Source: GCA-2731375 sp964507245
Lineage (GTDB): Bacteria > Pseudomonadota > Alphaproteobacteria > GCA-2731375
Length of the DNA: 17,003 nucleotides
NCBI GenBank assembly: GCA_964507245.1
Contig: CAZDQC010000070.1
Span: 1 to 17,003 of the forward strand
Reading direction: 5' to 3'
Of the stretch, positions 7,488-14,623 are shown piece by piece. The notes under the pieces are model-generated. The model did no database searches, had not been told where the DNA came from, and was given only the letters and a program-made list of their open reading frames with translations. The position numbers and the translations under genes are program-made. Within the stretch, counting starts at the first letter, position 1. Every line of letters starts with the position of its first letter.

Positions 7488-8380
7488 CGGCTTGGATTTC
7501 CAATTTTCGGCGCAAGGCATTCTGGATAGATACCCAGAATGGCGACTCGGGATAAATCATTGCCCAGGTTCTCACGAAAAGCCTGCAAGCGGCGGTCATC
7601 CGGTGCAACAAAGCCGACCAATTCAGAAAGCTGTAGGCGCTGGCCGGTTTGCGTCAATTCCTGTACCGCTAGAGGTTGAGGTATGAAGTCACATTGTCCC
7701 AACTGTTCGACGATGCGAGCCTGTGAGACATTCTGATCCGTTTCTATAGCTACTAGTGTGACGTCCTGACCGCTGGGCTCAGGCATCAACTTGGCCACGA
7801 CCAGAGCCTCCAACTGTTCGAACCGACCAGTGGGCGAGGAAAAGAACGGTAGACGCCAGATTACCCGTGGGCCCGTTTGGTATTCCATCTGGCTAGCCAA
7901 CGCTGGCCACCAGGGCTCCTCTTCGCCATTTTGCGGAAGAGGCAGAAGACCGATAACGCCCGGATCGTCATCCACCATGCGTAATACCACCGAAGCGGAA
8001 GTATGCAATGTCATCGGCACGGACGAGCCGAAATGATTGCGCGCCATGTCCCAATAACCGACCGATCGTTCCGGAGCGCAGACGGCAACGCTAAAAGGGC
8101 CTTGAAGGGCGGTGGCACCGTTGATCAACTCTCGCCAAATGCGGATCACCGAGGCGATTTGCAAATGCCCTTGGTGGCGGTCCGCCAGCACCCGCAAGAT
8201 GGATGCTTCCCGGTTCGGGCGGATGGCATGAGCATTGCCGTCCATGGCCTGTTTGACTTTGGCCACCTGATCTATCAACGCGATGCGCTCGACGATTTTT
8301 TCGTGCAATTCGGCATCAATGGCATCAATCAGCTGACGCAATTCTTCCAGACTCAGTTGCTCAGACGTGTCGCTCGTCAT
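7484..8380 (-). CDS. Chorismate mutase (AroQ) with prephenate-dehydratase-like C-terminus
   Basis: First gene of the aromatic operon. Residues 10-95 form an AroQ chorismate mutase helix bundle converting chorismate to prephenate. Lined up by eye with the E. coli P-protein, its active-site residues are present: Arg 15, Arg 32, Lys 43, Arg 57, Glu 58 and probably Gln 93. Residues 97-298 have the general outline of a prephenate dehydratase plus ACT region, with a VAVCAPERSVGYW strand, VIGLLPLPQN where active enzymes have 'V(V/I)PIENS', and a C-terminal repeat of beta strands. The dehydratase TRF motif is not recognisable; PTGRF at about 184 is the nearest. So the second domain is probably catalytically dead or regulatory. 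ATG at 8380 has AGGATC about 9 bases upstream. It is translationally coupled to hisC by ATGA. Confidence 0.82.
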   Translation of the reverse strand: MTSDTSEQLSLEELRQLIDAIDAELHEKIVERIALIDQVAKVKQAMDGNAHAIRPNREASILRVLADRHQGHLQIASVIRIWRELINGATALQGPFSVAVCAPERSVGYWDMARNHFGSSVPMTLHTSASVVLRMVDDDPGVIGLLPLPQNGEEEPWWPALASQMEYQTGPRVIWRLPFFSSPTGRFEQLEALVVAKLMPEPSGQDVTLVAIETDQNVSQARIVEQLGQCDFIPQPLAVQELTQTGQRLQLSELVGFVAPDDRRLQAFRENLGNDLSRVAILGIYPECLAPKIGNPSR

Positions 8381-8697
8381 TCAAATGATCCTCGGCACGG
8401 GCGGTCTTGATAAGGGGTCTGCTTGCAGGCCGCCCGGTAGGCGGTGATACACGTCTCCACACCTCTGAGCAAGTCATCGCACCGCATTTTTCAGCAAAGA
8501 TTCCATTGACACAGTCCGCGCGCCAGCTTAGGGCCCTGACCGGATTTTCGTCCTAACAGAAATGTTAAGTGGAGCGAAAAGTTTTGGCACCTGAAATCTG
8601 GTCAAGTTCTCAAATGCCCCGGCGCTACATGCAGCAGCACCTCGCCGCCAGTAATATTAATGCTCAGCGCTTCCGGCCAGTGAGTAGTGGTTAAGGC
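8381..8697. other. Intergenic region upstream of the aromatic operon
   Basis: These 317 bases should contain the promoter of the minus-strand aromatic operon and the 3' end of the amidohydrolase transcript. A weak inverted repeat (CCGCC-CGGTA-GGCGG, near 8431-8445) lies in the likely leader. No leader peptide rich in Phe or Tyr codons and no clear attenuator or T-box-like element is visible. The amidohydrolase frame happens to stay open for 31 further codons after its TAG (to 8602), probably by chance. Confidence 0.45.
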
Positions 8698-10428
8698 CTA
8701 CTCCGCTGCCTGGGAATGATCTTGCGGCAGGCCCGTTCCAAAGCGTAGCAACCGACCAGAGAAAGTATCAGTCTGTTGGTCATCCTTGATGGTAACTTCA
8801 CCATTGACCAGGACATAGTGATACCCCTTGGCCCGCTGTACTCGGCGCCACTCCCCGGCAGGCATGTCATGTACAATTTCGTCGGGTAGAACTTTCAAAT
8901 TTTCGTAATCATAGACAATAATGTCTGCTGGCGCGCCCTTGGTCAAAGTGCCCCGACCATGAAAACCGCCAAACTGAGCTGGCAGAGCCGAAAGCCGCCA
9001 ATGGGCCTCCTCCAAGGAAATCATGCCATTGTCGCGCACGATCTTGACGATAGTTTCGGTGGGGTAGCGGCCAGCAGTCAAGAATTTGGTATGGGCGCCG
9101 CCGTCGGAAACGCCAAACAGCACATACGGATCGTCGACGATCTCCCTAAGATATTCCAGGTTGCCATTCGGAGGCGCGGCGAAGAAATCGGTTCTCAGGT
9201 CCTCTTCAACCGCCATGTCCAGCATCACATCCACGGGGTGCTTACCGGTCTTTTCGGCCACCAAACCGAGAGAGTGATCCAGCCATTGCTGATTCTTCTC
9301 CAATTGTGGACCGACGATTACGATATTATGGAGAGGTCCCACGGCGGTGCGGGGCATCTTCTCCCGCAGAGCCTGGCGGCGAACGGGATCAGCCAGCTTG
9401 GCCTTGCGCTCTTCAAACGTGCCGGTAGTGGCCTCGCACCAGGCCTCGATATCGTCAAACAGGTTCCAGTTCTCGAAGGTAAAGGTGAAACCGGCATCAG
9501 TAGTCAGCCCCTGACCAACGACACGGATGCCTCGTTCCCGACAACTTTTTAGCCATTTAAGGTTTTCCCGGTGGATCTTCGGCTTGTGGTCAAACGCCTG
9601 GATCACGTTCATGATTAGCGGCCGTCCAGAAATCTCGGCCATTTCTTCCATGAAAGCGCGGTCCTTCTCGTTGTCACCTGAGACCAGAAGCATTTGCATG
9701 AAACCTTCATTGCGCCGGCGCAACAATTTTGCGAACTCTCGACAGGTATCGTCATGCATGACGTCCGACGGCATGGCCGTACCGTCATAATCACGCTGAA
9801 CGGCGGCCGGGCCTGATGGAATCATGCGTTGAGCCGACCAACCACAGGCCCCGGCATCCATAGCCTCATCCATCAGACGTACCAATTCCGCATGTTCTTC
9901 ATTTGTGGGTTTGCGTCCGGCCTTGGCATCCTCCAGGCCGAGAACCCAGATAAGAAGGGGAGAGACGGGAACGTACGGTAGCACGTTCATGGCCTTAGGC
10001 GCCCTATCCACGCTGTCCAGGAATTCCGGGAAAGTAACCCAATCCCAAGGCATGCCCGCCTGCATGGACGCGAGCGGAATGGCCTCCACCCGAGTCATAG
10101 AAAGCATCGACCGCTCCCGCTCCTCGGGCCGGACGGGAGCAAATCCAAAACCGCAGTTACAGATAACCACGGAAGTGATGCCGTGCCAGCTGGAAATTGT
10201 GCAGTAGGGGTCCCAGAACAGTTGCGCGTCATAGTGCGTGTGCAGATCGACAAAGCCCGGAGCCACAATCAGTCCATTCGCGTCAATCACCTCGTCCGCG
10301 TGCATTCCGTCGATATGACCGATGTTTGCTATAACGCCATTTTTTATGCCGATATCGCCCTGATAGCGCGGCAATCGCGTACCATCAATGATCATGCCGT
10401 TCTTGATAACGCGATCATATCGAGCCAT
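8698..10428 (-). CDS. N-acyl-D-amino-acid deacylase-like amidohydrolase
   Basis: A 576-residue amidohydrolase-superfamily enzyme of the D-aminoacylase branch, expected to hydrolyse an N-acyl amide or related C-N bond with a bound metal. Seen: the N-terminal beta-sandwich (RVIKNGMIIDG, residues 6-16), VAPGFVDLHTHYD at 55-67 with the paired metal His, NCGFGF at 91-96 with the Cys used as a metal ligand in D-aminoacylases, SDGGAHT at 441-447 with the catalytic Asp 442, and the C-terminal GAPADIIVYD at 498-507. The two internal His ligands of characterised D-aminoacylases are not evident; the matching strands read MQMLLVSGDN and LIMNVIQAFD. ATG at 10428 is preferred, with AGGA 8 bases upstream; another in-frame ATG lies at 10443. 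Monocistronic by spacing. Substrate unknown. Confidence 0.85.
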   Translation of the reverse strand: MARYDRVIKNGMIIDGTRLPRYQGDIGIKNGVIANIGHIDGMHADEVIDANGLIVAPGFVDLHTHYDAQLFWDPYCTISSWHGITSVVICNCGFGFAPVRPEERERSMLSMTRVEAIPLASMQAGMPWDWVTFPEFLDSVDRAPKAMNVLPYVPVSPLLIWVLGLEDAKAGRKPTNEEHAELVRLMDEAMDAGACGWSAQRMIPSGPAAVQRDYDGTAMPSDVMHDDTCREFAKLLRRRNEGFMQMLLVSGDNEKDRAFMEEMAEISGRPLIMNVIQAFDHKPKIHRENLKWLKSCRERGIRVVGQGLTTDAGFTFTFENWNLFDDIEAWCEATTGTFEERKAKLADPVRRQALREKMPRTAVGPLHNIVIVGPQLEKNQQWLDHSLGLVAEKTGKHPVDVMLDMAVEEDLRTDFFAAPPNGNLEYLREIVDDPYVLFGVSDGGAHTKFLTAGRYPTETIVKIVRDNGMISLEEAHWRLSALPAQFGGFHGRGTLTKGAPADIIVYDYENLKVLPDEIVHDMPAGEWRRVQRAKGYHYVLVNGEVTIKDDQQTDTFSGRLLRFGTGLPQDHSQAAE

Positions 10429-10772
10429 AACAGGAATCCTCATATTTCAGAAATCTGCACAAAAATTCTAATAAATACCTTGGCGAGTCAATATGGCTTT
10501 GCTTGTAAGGTATCTCCTTGGATCATCAAAATCACCCTGAACCGCCAATGGGTTCTGGGCCTAGGGTATAACATCATCGCCTCGAAATTTAGCGCCAGAG
10601 ATGACTTTTACGCCTGAATCAAAACCGAGACCTTGGAAAGAGGCTTCGTTAGCTACAAACGTCCCTGCAACATCGAATTCGTTTACAAACCCGTGGCTCT
10701 GTCAGGGCCTGTTAACCTTCCGAAGGCCGAGTCGTGCAAACCTTACTGGTTTGGATACGACAGAGCGGTGAA
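10429..10772. other. Intergenic region, possibly with decayed coding sequence
   Basis: The 344 bases between the amidohydrolase start and the acyl-CoA dehydrogenase stop hold no intact gene on either strand. On the plus strand one frame reads as protein-like sequence (LGLGYNII..., ending in DFYA) to a TGA at 10615-10617. It then continues open for 52 codons to a TAG at 10774-10776. No start or ribosome-binding site can be assigned. The amidohydrolase promoter must also lie here. Confidence 0.4.
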
Positions 10773-10787
10773 TTAGGCTTTGTCGTA
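10756..10787. other. Hairpin spanning the acyl-CoA dehydrogenase stop codon
   Basis: Arms TACGACAGAGC and GCTTTGTCGTA form an 11-base-pair stem with one G.U pair on the plus strand, around a 10-base loop. On the minus strand, the transcribed one for the neighbouring gene, the odd pair becomes A.C and no T-run follows. It is therefore at best a weak or non-canonical terminator, or an RNA-stability hairpin. The right arm overlaps the last codons of the dehydrogenase gene. Confidence 0.3.
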
Positions 10788-11924
10788 AGGCCTTAACAGT
10801 TCCCGGCTGATTACCACGTTCTGGATTTCTGTCGTGCCATCGATGTAGTTGGCCATGCGGGCACACGCCAGGTGCCGCGCTAGTGGGTAATCGTGTTTAT
10901 AGCCGTCGGCACCCATGGCTTGCATGCAATTGGCCACGCCATTTTGTGCGGCGCGGGTGGCGAATTTCTTGGCGTGAGCCGCCGGAATGGTAGCCGGCGA
11001 CCCCGCGTCGATCGCTTCCAATGCCGCATAGGACATCAGACGGGCCGCATGCAGATCTGTGGCCACATCGGCCAATTGCCATTGCAGGCCCTGAAAATCG
11101 GCTATCCGCTGCCCAAAAGCGCGGCGTTCGGTGCAATAGGTTAGGGCGACCTCGAGGCTCGATGCCATGATGCCGCAGCACATGGCGGCTACGTTTGCAC
11201 GGGCCAGTTCGATGCCAGCCATGGCGCCTTTAAAGCCTTCACCAGGCGGCAGCAGGACTTTCGACTCGTCAACACGGCAATCTTCGAAGCGGAAGCCGCC
11301 TACGCCGATAGCATGAGCACCCATCATCCGGTACGGCGTTTGCCGGATTACGCCGGGCTGGTCAGCCTCGACCAGAAATGTTGCAATTCCGCGCCAGCCC
11401 TTCGAGACGTCGGTTTGCGCATAAACGCTAAGCAATCCCGCAGTTGCCGCGTTGGATACCCAAACCTTTTCGCCATTAATGACCCAGCCGCCGTCCTCGC
11501 GCCGGGCCGTCGTCCTAACATTGGTGGCGTCCGAGCCGCTTTGCCCTTCCGTCAGCAGAAAGGCGCCCAGGCAATCCCCCGACAGCATTGCCGGCAGATA
11601 AAGTTCTTTCTGCTCCGGTGTACCTTTATCGGCAATGGCATTCATCAAGTTGTTGTGCACGAATATGACAAAGGCATAGGCCATGTCGGCCTTGGACAGT
11701 TCTTCCATGACATGGGTCATGTCGGTCTTGCTCATACCCTGGCCGCCCAAATCCCTCGCCAACAGCATCCCGCACAATCCAAACTGTGCAGAAGGGCGGA
11801 TGCCTTCCTCACCCAGGCCCCCTTGCCTTTCCCACGTCGCGGCGTTCGGCGCAACATATTCGGCGCCAAATTCAGCGGCCTTCTTAATCATCGGATGTTC
11901 ATCGGCATAGACGGCGTTATTCAT
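10773..11924 (-). CDS. Acyl-CoA dehydrogenase
   Basis: A flavoprotein of 383 residues, the normal size, oxidising an acyl-CoA thioester at the alpha-beta carbons and passing electrons to ETF. Seen: the N-terminal helical domain with LARDLGGQGMS at 55-65, the first signature LLTEGQSGSD at 123-132, WVINGEKVWVSN at 147-158, RRAFGQRIADFQGLQWQLAD at 267-286 (helical C-domain), QAMGADGY at 335-342, and the second signature YIDGTTEIQNVVI at 360-372. The residue matching the catalytic Glu of medium-chain enzymes (IYEGT) reads Asp 362. I chose ATG at 11924, with GAGGG close upstream; the open frame extends to 12071 but would overlap tmk. It diverges from tmk across 61 bases. The substrate chain is not predictable. 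Confidence 0.93.
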   Translation of the reverse strand: MNNAVYADEHPMIKKAAEFGAEYVAPNAATWERQGGLGEEGIRPSAQFGLCGMLLARDLGGQGMSKTDMTHVMEELSKADMAYAFVIFVHNNLMNAIADKGTPEQKELYLPAMLSGDCLGAFLLTEGQSGSDATNVRTTARREDGGWVINGEKVWVSNAATAGLLSVYAQTDVSKGWRGIATFLVEADQPGVIRQTPYRMMGAHAIGVGGFRFEDCRVDESKVLLPPGEGFKGAMAGIELARANVAAMCCGIMASSLEVALTYCTERRAFGQRIADFQGLQWQLADVATDLHAARLMSYAALEAIDAGSPATIPAAHAKKFATRAAQNGVANCMQAMGADGYKHDYPLARHLACARMANYIDGTTEIQNVVISRELLRPYDKA

Positions 11925-11985
11925 GATACCCTCAATGGTGAATTTATGGCCATATTCGGCTAGGGCTAGGGGGAAGACAAGCATC
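11925..11985. promoter_or_regulatory. Shared 61-base divergent control region
   Basis: The acyl-CoA dehydrogenase (minus) and thymidylate kinase (plus) start codons chosen here are only 61 bases apart. The stretch holds GAGGG on the minus strand and TAGGGGGAAG on the plus strand as ribosome-binding sites. Any two promoters must overlap each other or lie partly inside the opposite gene. No clear -35/-10 boxes are visible. Confidence 0.4.
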
Positions 11986-12660
11986 ATGCTATTGGCCATT
12001 GAAGGAATTGACGGCGCGGGCAAGGGCACGCTGTGCCAGTCCCTGTTGGCCCAGGCTAAGAAGCGGGGCATTCGCTCCGCATCGCTGTCATTTCCTCGTT
12101 ACGGTGAGACACAGTTTTCGGATTTGGTGGCCCGCTATCTGCGCGGTGAAATGGGGATAAAAAACCAGGTTCCCGCGCGTTACGCCGCCTTGTTGTATGG
12201 CGGCGATCGATTTGAAAGCCGCGATGTGTTATTGGCGCTGATAGCAGACAATGACCTGGTCATCTTGGATCGCTATATCTATTCCAATATCGCCTACAAC
12301 GTCGCCAAACTGCCGCCCGCCGAGCAAGCAGAATTGATTGCCTGGATCGAAGAATTAGAATTTGGCATGTTCGAGTTGCCGCGCCCGGACCTGACATTGT
12401 TATTGGCCACGCCCACAGAATTGGCGGATCGTCAGGTAGGCAAAAAGGAAAAGCGCAGCTATACCGAACAAACCCGCGACATACACGAGGCAGATCGCGA
12501 CTATCTTTCCCGCGTCTCAGAGGTCTATGGCAAGCTGGCTGAAACCGGAGGCGATAGTTGGTCGACCATTAATCCTCTCGACGACCTTGGTGTTCTGCGC
12601 CGGCCGGAGGACATCGCCATGATGGCTTGGCAACATTCTGCCCTAGCCGCGATCGGATAA
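11986..12660 (+). CDS. tmk: Thymidylate (dTMP) kinase-like nucleoside monophosphate kinase
   Basis: Predicted to phosphorylate dTMP to dTDP with ATP. It has 224 residues. Seen: a P-loop GIDGAGKGT at 7-15, FPRYGET at 36-42, GGDRFE at 72-77, the DRYIYSNIAY segment at 95-104 (the DR(Y/H) motif), and a lid with Lys/Arg-rich GKKEKRSYT at 152-160. It lacks the REPGGT-type motif of standard bacterial Tmk; the FPR form resembles the eukaryotic/archaeal branch. The P-loop has Gly instead of the usual Ser/Thr before the last Thr. ATG at 11986 follows AGGGGGAAG by about 9 bases; an in-frame ATG at 11923 is less likely. There is no holB next to it, as is usual for housekeeping tmk, so this may be an extra copy or act on another nucleotide. 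The last 18 bases overlap the convergent Lin0512 gene. Confidence 0.8.
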   Translation: MLLAIEGIDGAGKGTLCQSLLAQAKKRGIRSASLSFPRYGETQFSDLVARYLRGEMGIKNQVPARYAALLYGGDRFESRDVLLALIADNDLVILDRYIYSNIAYNVAKLPPAEQAELIAWIEELEFGMFELPRPDLTLLLATPTELADRQVGKKEKRSYTEQTRDIHEADRDYLSRVSEVYGKLAETGGDSWSTINPLDDLGVLRRPEDIAMMAWQHSALAAIG

Positions 12661-12993
12661 ATCCAGACGCACCACAATTGCGGCGGAGGCAATCACTGCC
12701 ACATCGCCAAGTACCTCGTCAGGCACATCTAAACCGCCCTTGACTACATTGACCGTCACCGTGCCATAGGGCAGGGCCGCCTGCACTGCTGTTTTATCCA
12801 CATCTTCAGGCACCTGCACACCGATGGTAACATCGACATACATATCCCCTGCGCCAACGTCCAAGGTGCGGATCATGGTCAGCGAAGAATGATGCAAGGC
12901 GTCGTCCACGGCCCGACACGCGGCCTTGGTATAGTTGCCACCGTGCAGATCGTTGCCGGCGCCCATTTCCAGAATAACACGTTTCTTGGTCAT
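12643..12993 (-). CDS. Lin0512-family protein, second of a tandem pair
   Basis: A small 116-residue protein of the Lin0512 family, conserved but of unknown function. Seen: LEMGAGNDLHG at 8-18, NYTKAACRAVDDALHHSSLT at 20-39, DVTIGVQVPEDV at 54-65, ALPYG at 73-77 and VVKGGLDVP at 83-91. All of these blocks have counterparts in the upstream neighbour, so the two are paralogues. No signal peptide or membrane segment is present. ATG at 12993 follows AGGGAG by about 7 bases, inside the 9-base gap after the first paralogue's stop, so the two are almost certainly co-transcribed. The C-terminus overlaps tmk tail to tail by 18 bases. I do not assign a reaction. Confidence 0.82.
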   Translation of the reverse strand: MTKKRVILEMGAGNDLHGGNYTKAACRAVDDALHHSSLTMIRTLDVGAGDMYVDVTIGVQVPEDVDKTAVQAALPYGTVTVNVVKGGLDVPDEVLGDVAVIASAAIVVRLDLSDRG

Positions 12994-13003
12994 GCCGGGC
13001 TCC

Positions 13004-13345
13004 CTACGCCACGTCCAAATAAACGGCGGCGGCAGCATGGGCCAAAATTGTCGCGTCCGTGCCCTGCTCATTGGGTATTTTTAGGCCACCTTGGACAACT
13101 TCGACGGTGCCGATACCATGGGGCAACACGGCCAACACCTCGTCCGAATTGACTTGATCAGGCTGTGGCACACCGATGGTTACCGCCACCCGCATGGAAT
13201 CAACATCCAGATCCAAGGCGTGGGCGATCGTTAATGAGTTGTGCCAAAGAGCATCCTTGAGGGCTCGGACTGCCGCCTTTGTGTGATTGCAACCGCGGAT
13301 ATCGGTGCCCATGCCGATTTCTAGCACCATGCGTTTCATTGTCAT
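13004..13345 (-). CDS. Lin0512-family protein, first of a tandem pair
   Basis: A 113-residue Lin0512-family protein, function unknown. Seen: VLEIGMGTDIRG at 7-18, NHTKAAVRALKDALWHNSLT at 20-39, AVTIGVPQPDQV at 54-65, VLPHG at 73-77 and VVQGGLKIP at 83-91. Roughly half of the residues match the downstream copy in register without gaps, which points to an old duplication with both copies kept intact. ATG at 13345 follows GGGGA by 4 bases; an ATG two codons later (13339) is possible. It is divergent from the GST-like gene over 90 bases that should hold both promoters. The paired arrangement suggests the two products may form a hetero-oligomer. Confidence 0.82.
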   Translation of the reverse strand: MTMKRMVLEIGMGTDIRGCNHTKAAVRALKDALWHNSLTIAHALDLDVDSMRVAVTIGVPQPDQVNSDEVLAVLPHGIGTVEVVQGGLKIPNEQGTDATILAHAAAAVYLDVA

Positions 13346-13435
13346 ATTGTCCCCGTCTCCCGTAAACTGTGCGGTTAACTGGCTTAGAGTTTTGGACAAG
13401 AGAAGTCCAGGCCTGGCGTCGACGGGAGAAAAAAA

Positions 13436-14269
13436 TTGGCTGATTTGCGGATCTTTTCTTATATGCCTAACCCCCGTATTTGGAAGGCGACCATCGCAGC
13501 CCGGCTTTGCGAAGTTGAATTGGATGTCCGTGGCGCCAGATCAGGCGAATTGGGCGATTGGCTGTGGGATTTTGATGCCCGACCTCTGACCTCGGCGGAT
13601 CGAGACCAAGACAGCGGATTGGTGCGAAAAAGCCGAACGGGTTTTTCCGGCCGTTTATATAAGACGGATGCGTTCTTGGCAGCCCATCCCTTTGGTACGG
13701 TTCCGGCAGCATTCAGCCCCGATGGCAAAGTTGGCATTTTTGAATCAAACTCGATCGCACGCACTGTGGCCAGACTCAGGCGCAGCGGCCCGGCTCTTTA
13801 CGGCACGGATCCTTATGACGCCGCGCGCGTCGACAGTTTTCTGGATGTCAGTCTCGTGTTTGCCAGGGATGGCCAAACCTATTTACTGGCTCTTGGCAGC
13901 AACAAACTCGACGAGGGCATCCATAGTAGAGCCGCATCGGCGTTTGAGACATATTTGTCCGGGATAGATGCGGCCTTGGCCCCGAACCGGAAGTACCTGG
14001 TAGGCAATGATTTGACCCTGGCAGATATCGTCTTTGCAGCGGAGTTGTGTTCCTTCGCCCGCGAAGCCGCCCATCTGGCGGTTTTGTCTGAGCATGATCT
14101 ACCGGTAATTATGACGGAGGAGGCCTCCCAGCACTATCCACGCGCCATGGCGCACTTCTCGTACTTATGCGCACACCAGGACTTCGCGCCCGATATCGCG
14201 CCGTTCATGGAAAAAATTGAGGCACGACGACAACGAGTTGCGAACGAGTTGCCCGATCGCATCAAATAG
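13436..14269 (+). CDS. Glutathione S-transferase-like protein
   Basis: A 277-residue GST-fold protein. Residues 1-110 form a thioredoxin-like domain with LRIFSYMPNPRIWKATIAA near the N-terminus, HPFGTVPAF at 84-92 (cis-Pro loop) and ESNSIARTVA at 103-112, the glutathione gamma-glutamyl site. Residues 120-260 form the helical domain with YLVGNDLTLADIVFA at 187-201, the N-capping motif of GSTs. About 45 extra residues (35-80) are inserted between the second strand and the cis-Pro loop. The pattern also resembles the N-terminal half of elongation factor 1-gamma. TTG at 13436 is the start: GGGAG lies 7 bases upstream and no ATG precedes the fold. It ends 6 bases before the facing small gene. Substrate unknown. 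Confidence 0.82.
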   Translation: MADLRIFSYMPNPRIWKATIAARLCEVELDVRGARSGELGDWLWDFDARPLTSADRDQDSGLVRKSRTGFSGRLYKTDAFLAAHPFGTVPAAFSPDGKVGIFESNSIARTVARLRRSGPALYGTDPYDAARVDSFLDVSLVFARDGQTYLLALGSNKLDEGIHSRAASAFETYLSGIDAALAPNRKYLVGNDLTLADIVFAAELCSFAREAAHLAVLSEHDLPVIMTEEASQHYPRAMAHFSYLCAHQDFAPDIAPFMEKIEARRQRVANELPDRIK

Positions 14270-14275
14270 TTGTCC

Positions 14276-14551
14276 TCAATGGCGCACCTGACTCGGCGGC
14301 ACTTCTTCGGCCAATTCCAGATCATCCTCCGCCGCCATGGCGCCGGCTGAAGTGGCGGCTAGAATTTCGCCGGCGGTAGAACCTGACGACGTGGCAGCAT
14401 AGGCGGCAAATTCCAGCAGAGTTAGGGCAAGGCACTTGGGGCAGATATTCTCTTTCGCCGTGGCTGTCATCAATCCTTCGCCAACCACGTCATCAATCAG
14501 CCCACGAATTTCGTCCTCGAATTTGTCGGCATGTTTGAAATCATCATCCAT
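14276..14551 (-). CDS. Small acidic protein with a CxxC motif, unknown function
   Basis: A 91-residue protein I do not recognise. Residues 1-30 are strongly acidic and probably helical, with FEDEIRGLIDDVV near 11-23. CPKC at 37-40 could bind a metal or form a disulfide. Residues 41-75 are rich in Ala, Ser, Gly and Thr, and the tail is acidic again (EDDLELAEE). There is no signal peptide. ATG at 14551 has GAGG 5 bases upstream, which supports real translation, and it fills the space between the GST gene and the terminator exactly. Its codon use resembles the neighbouring genes. It could be a small conserved lineage-specific protein. Confidence 0.65.
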   Translation of the reverse strand: MDDDFKHADKFEDEIRGLIDDVVGEGLMTATAKENICPKCLALTLLEFAAYAATSSGSTAGEILAATSAGAMAAEDDLELAEEVPPSQVRH

Positions 14552-14623
14552 GTTGGCCTCGTCAAAAAAGGTAGCCCAAAAAACTCATTTGACCTGCTTA
14601 CCAGAACTTATTCTGTTGCCGCA

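Noticed and set aside
8381..8520. Possible attenuator leader before the aromatic operon
   Set aside because: A short frame in this stretch has no run of Phe, Tyr or Trp codons and there is no terminator/antiterminator pair.
8602..8697. In-frame 31-codon extension after the amidohydrolase TAG, suggesting readthrough
   Set aside because: The protein already ends at the normal family position, and no readthrough context or homologous tail is recognised.
8959..9552. 197-codon plus-strand open frame inside the amidohydrolase gene
   Set aside because: Antisense shadow of a strongly supported gene; no motif or start signal.
11925..12071. N-terminal extension of the acyl-CoA dehydrogenase upstream of 11924
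   Set aside because: It would overlap the P-loop region of tmk, adds residues not found in the family, and a good ribosome-binding site precedes 11924.
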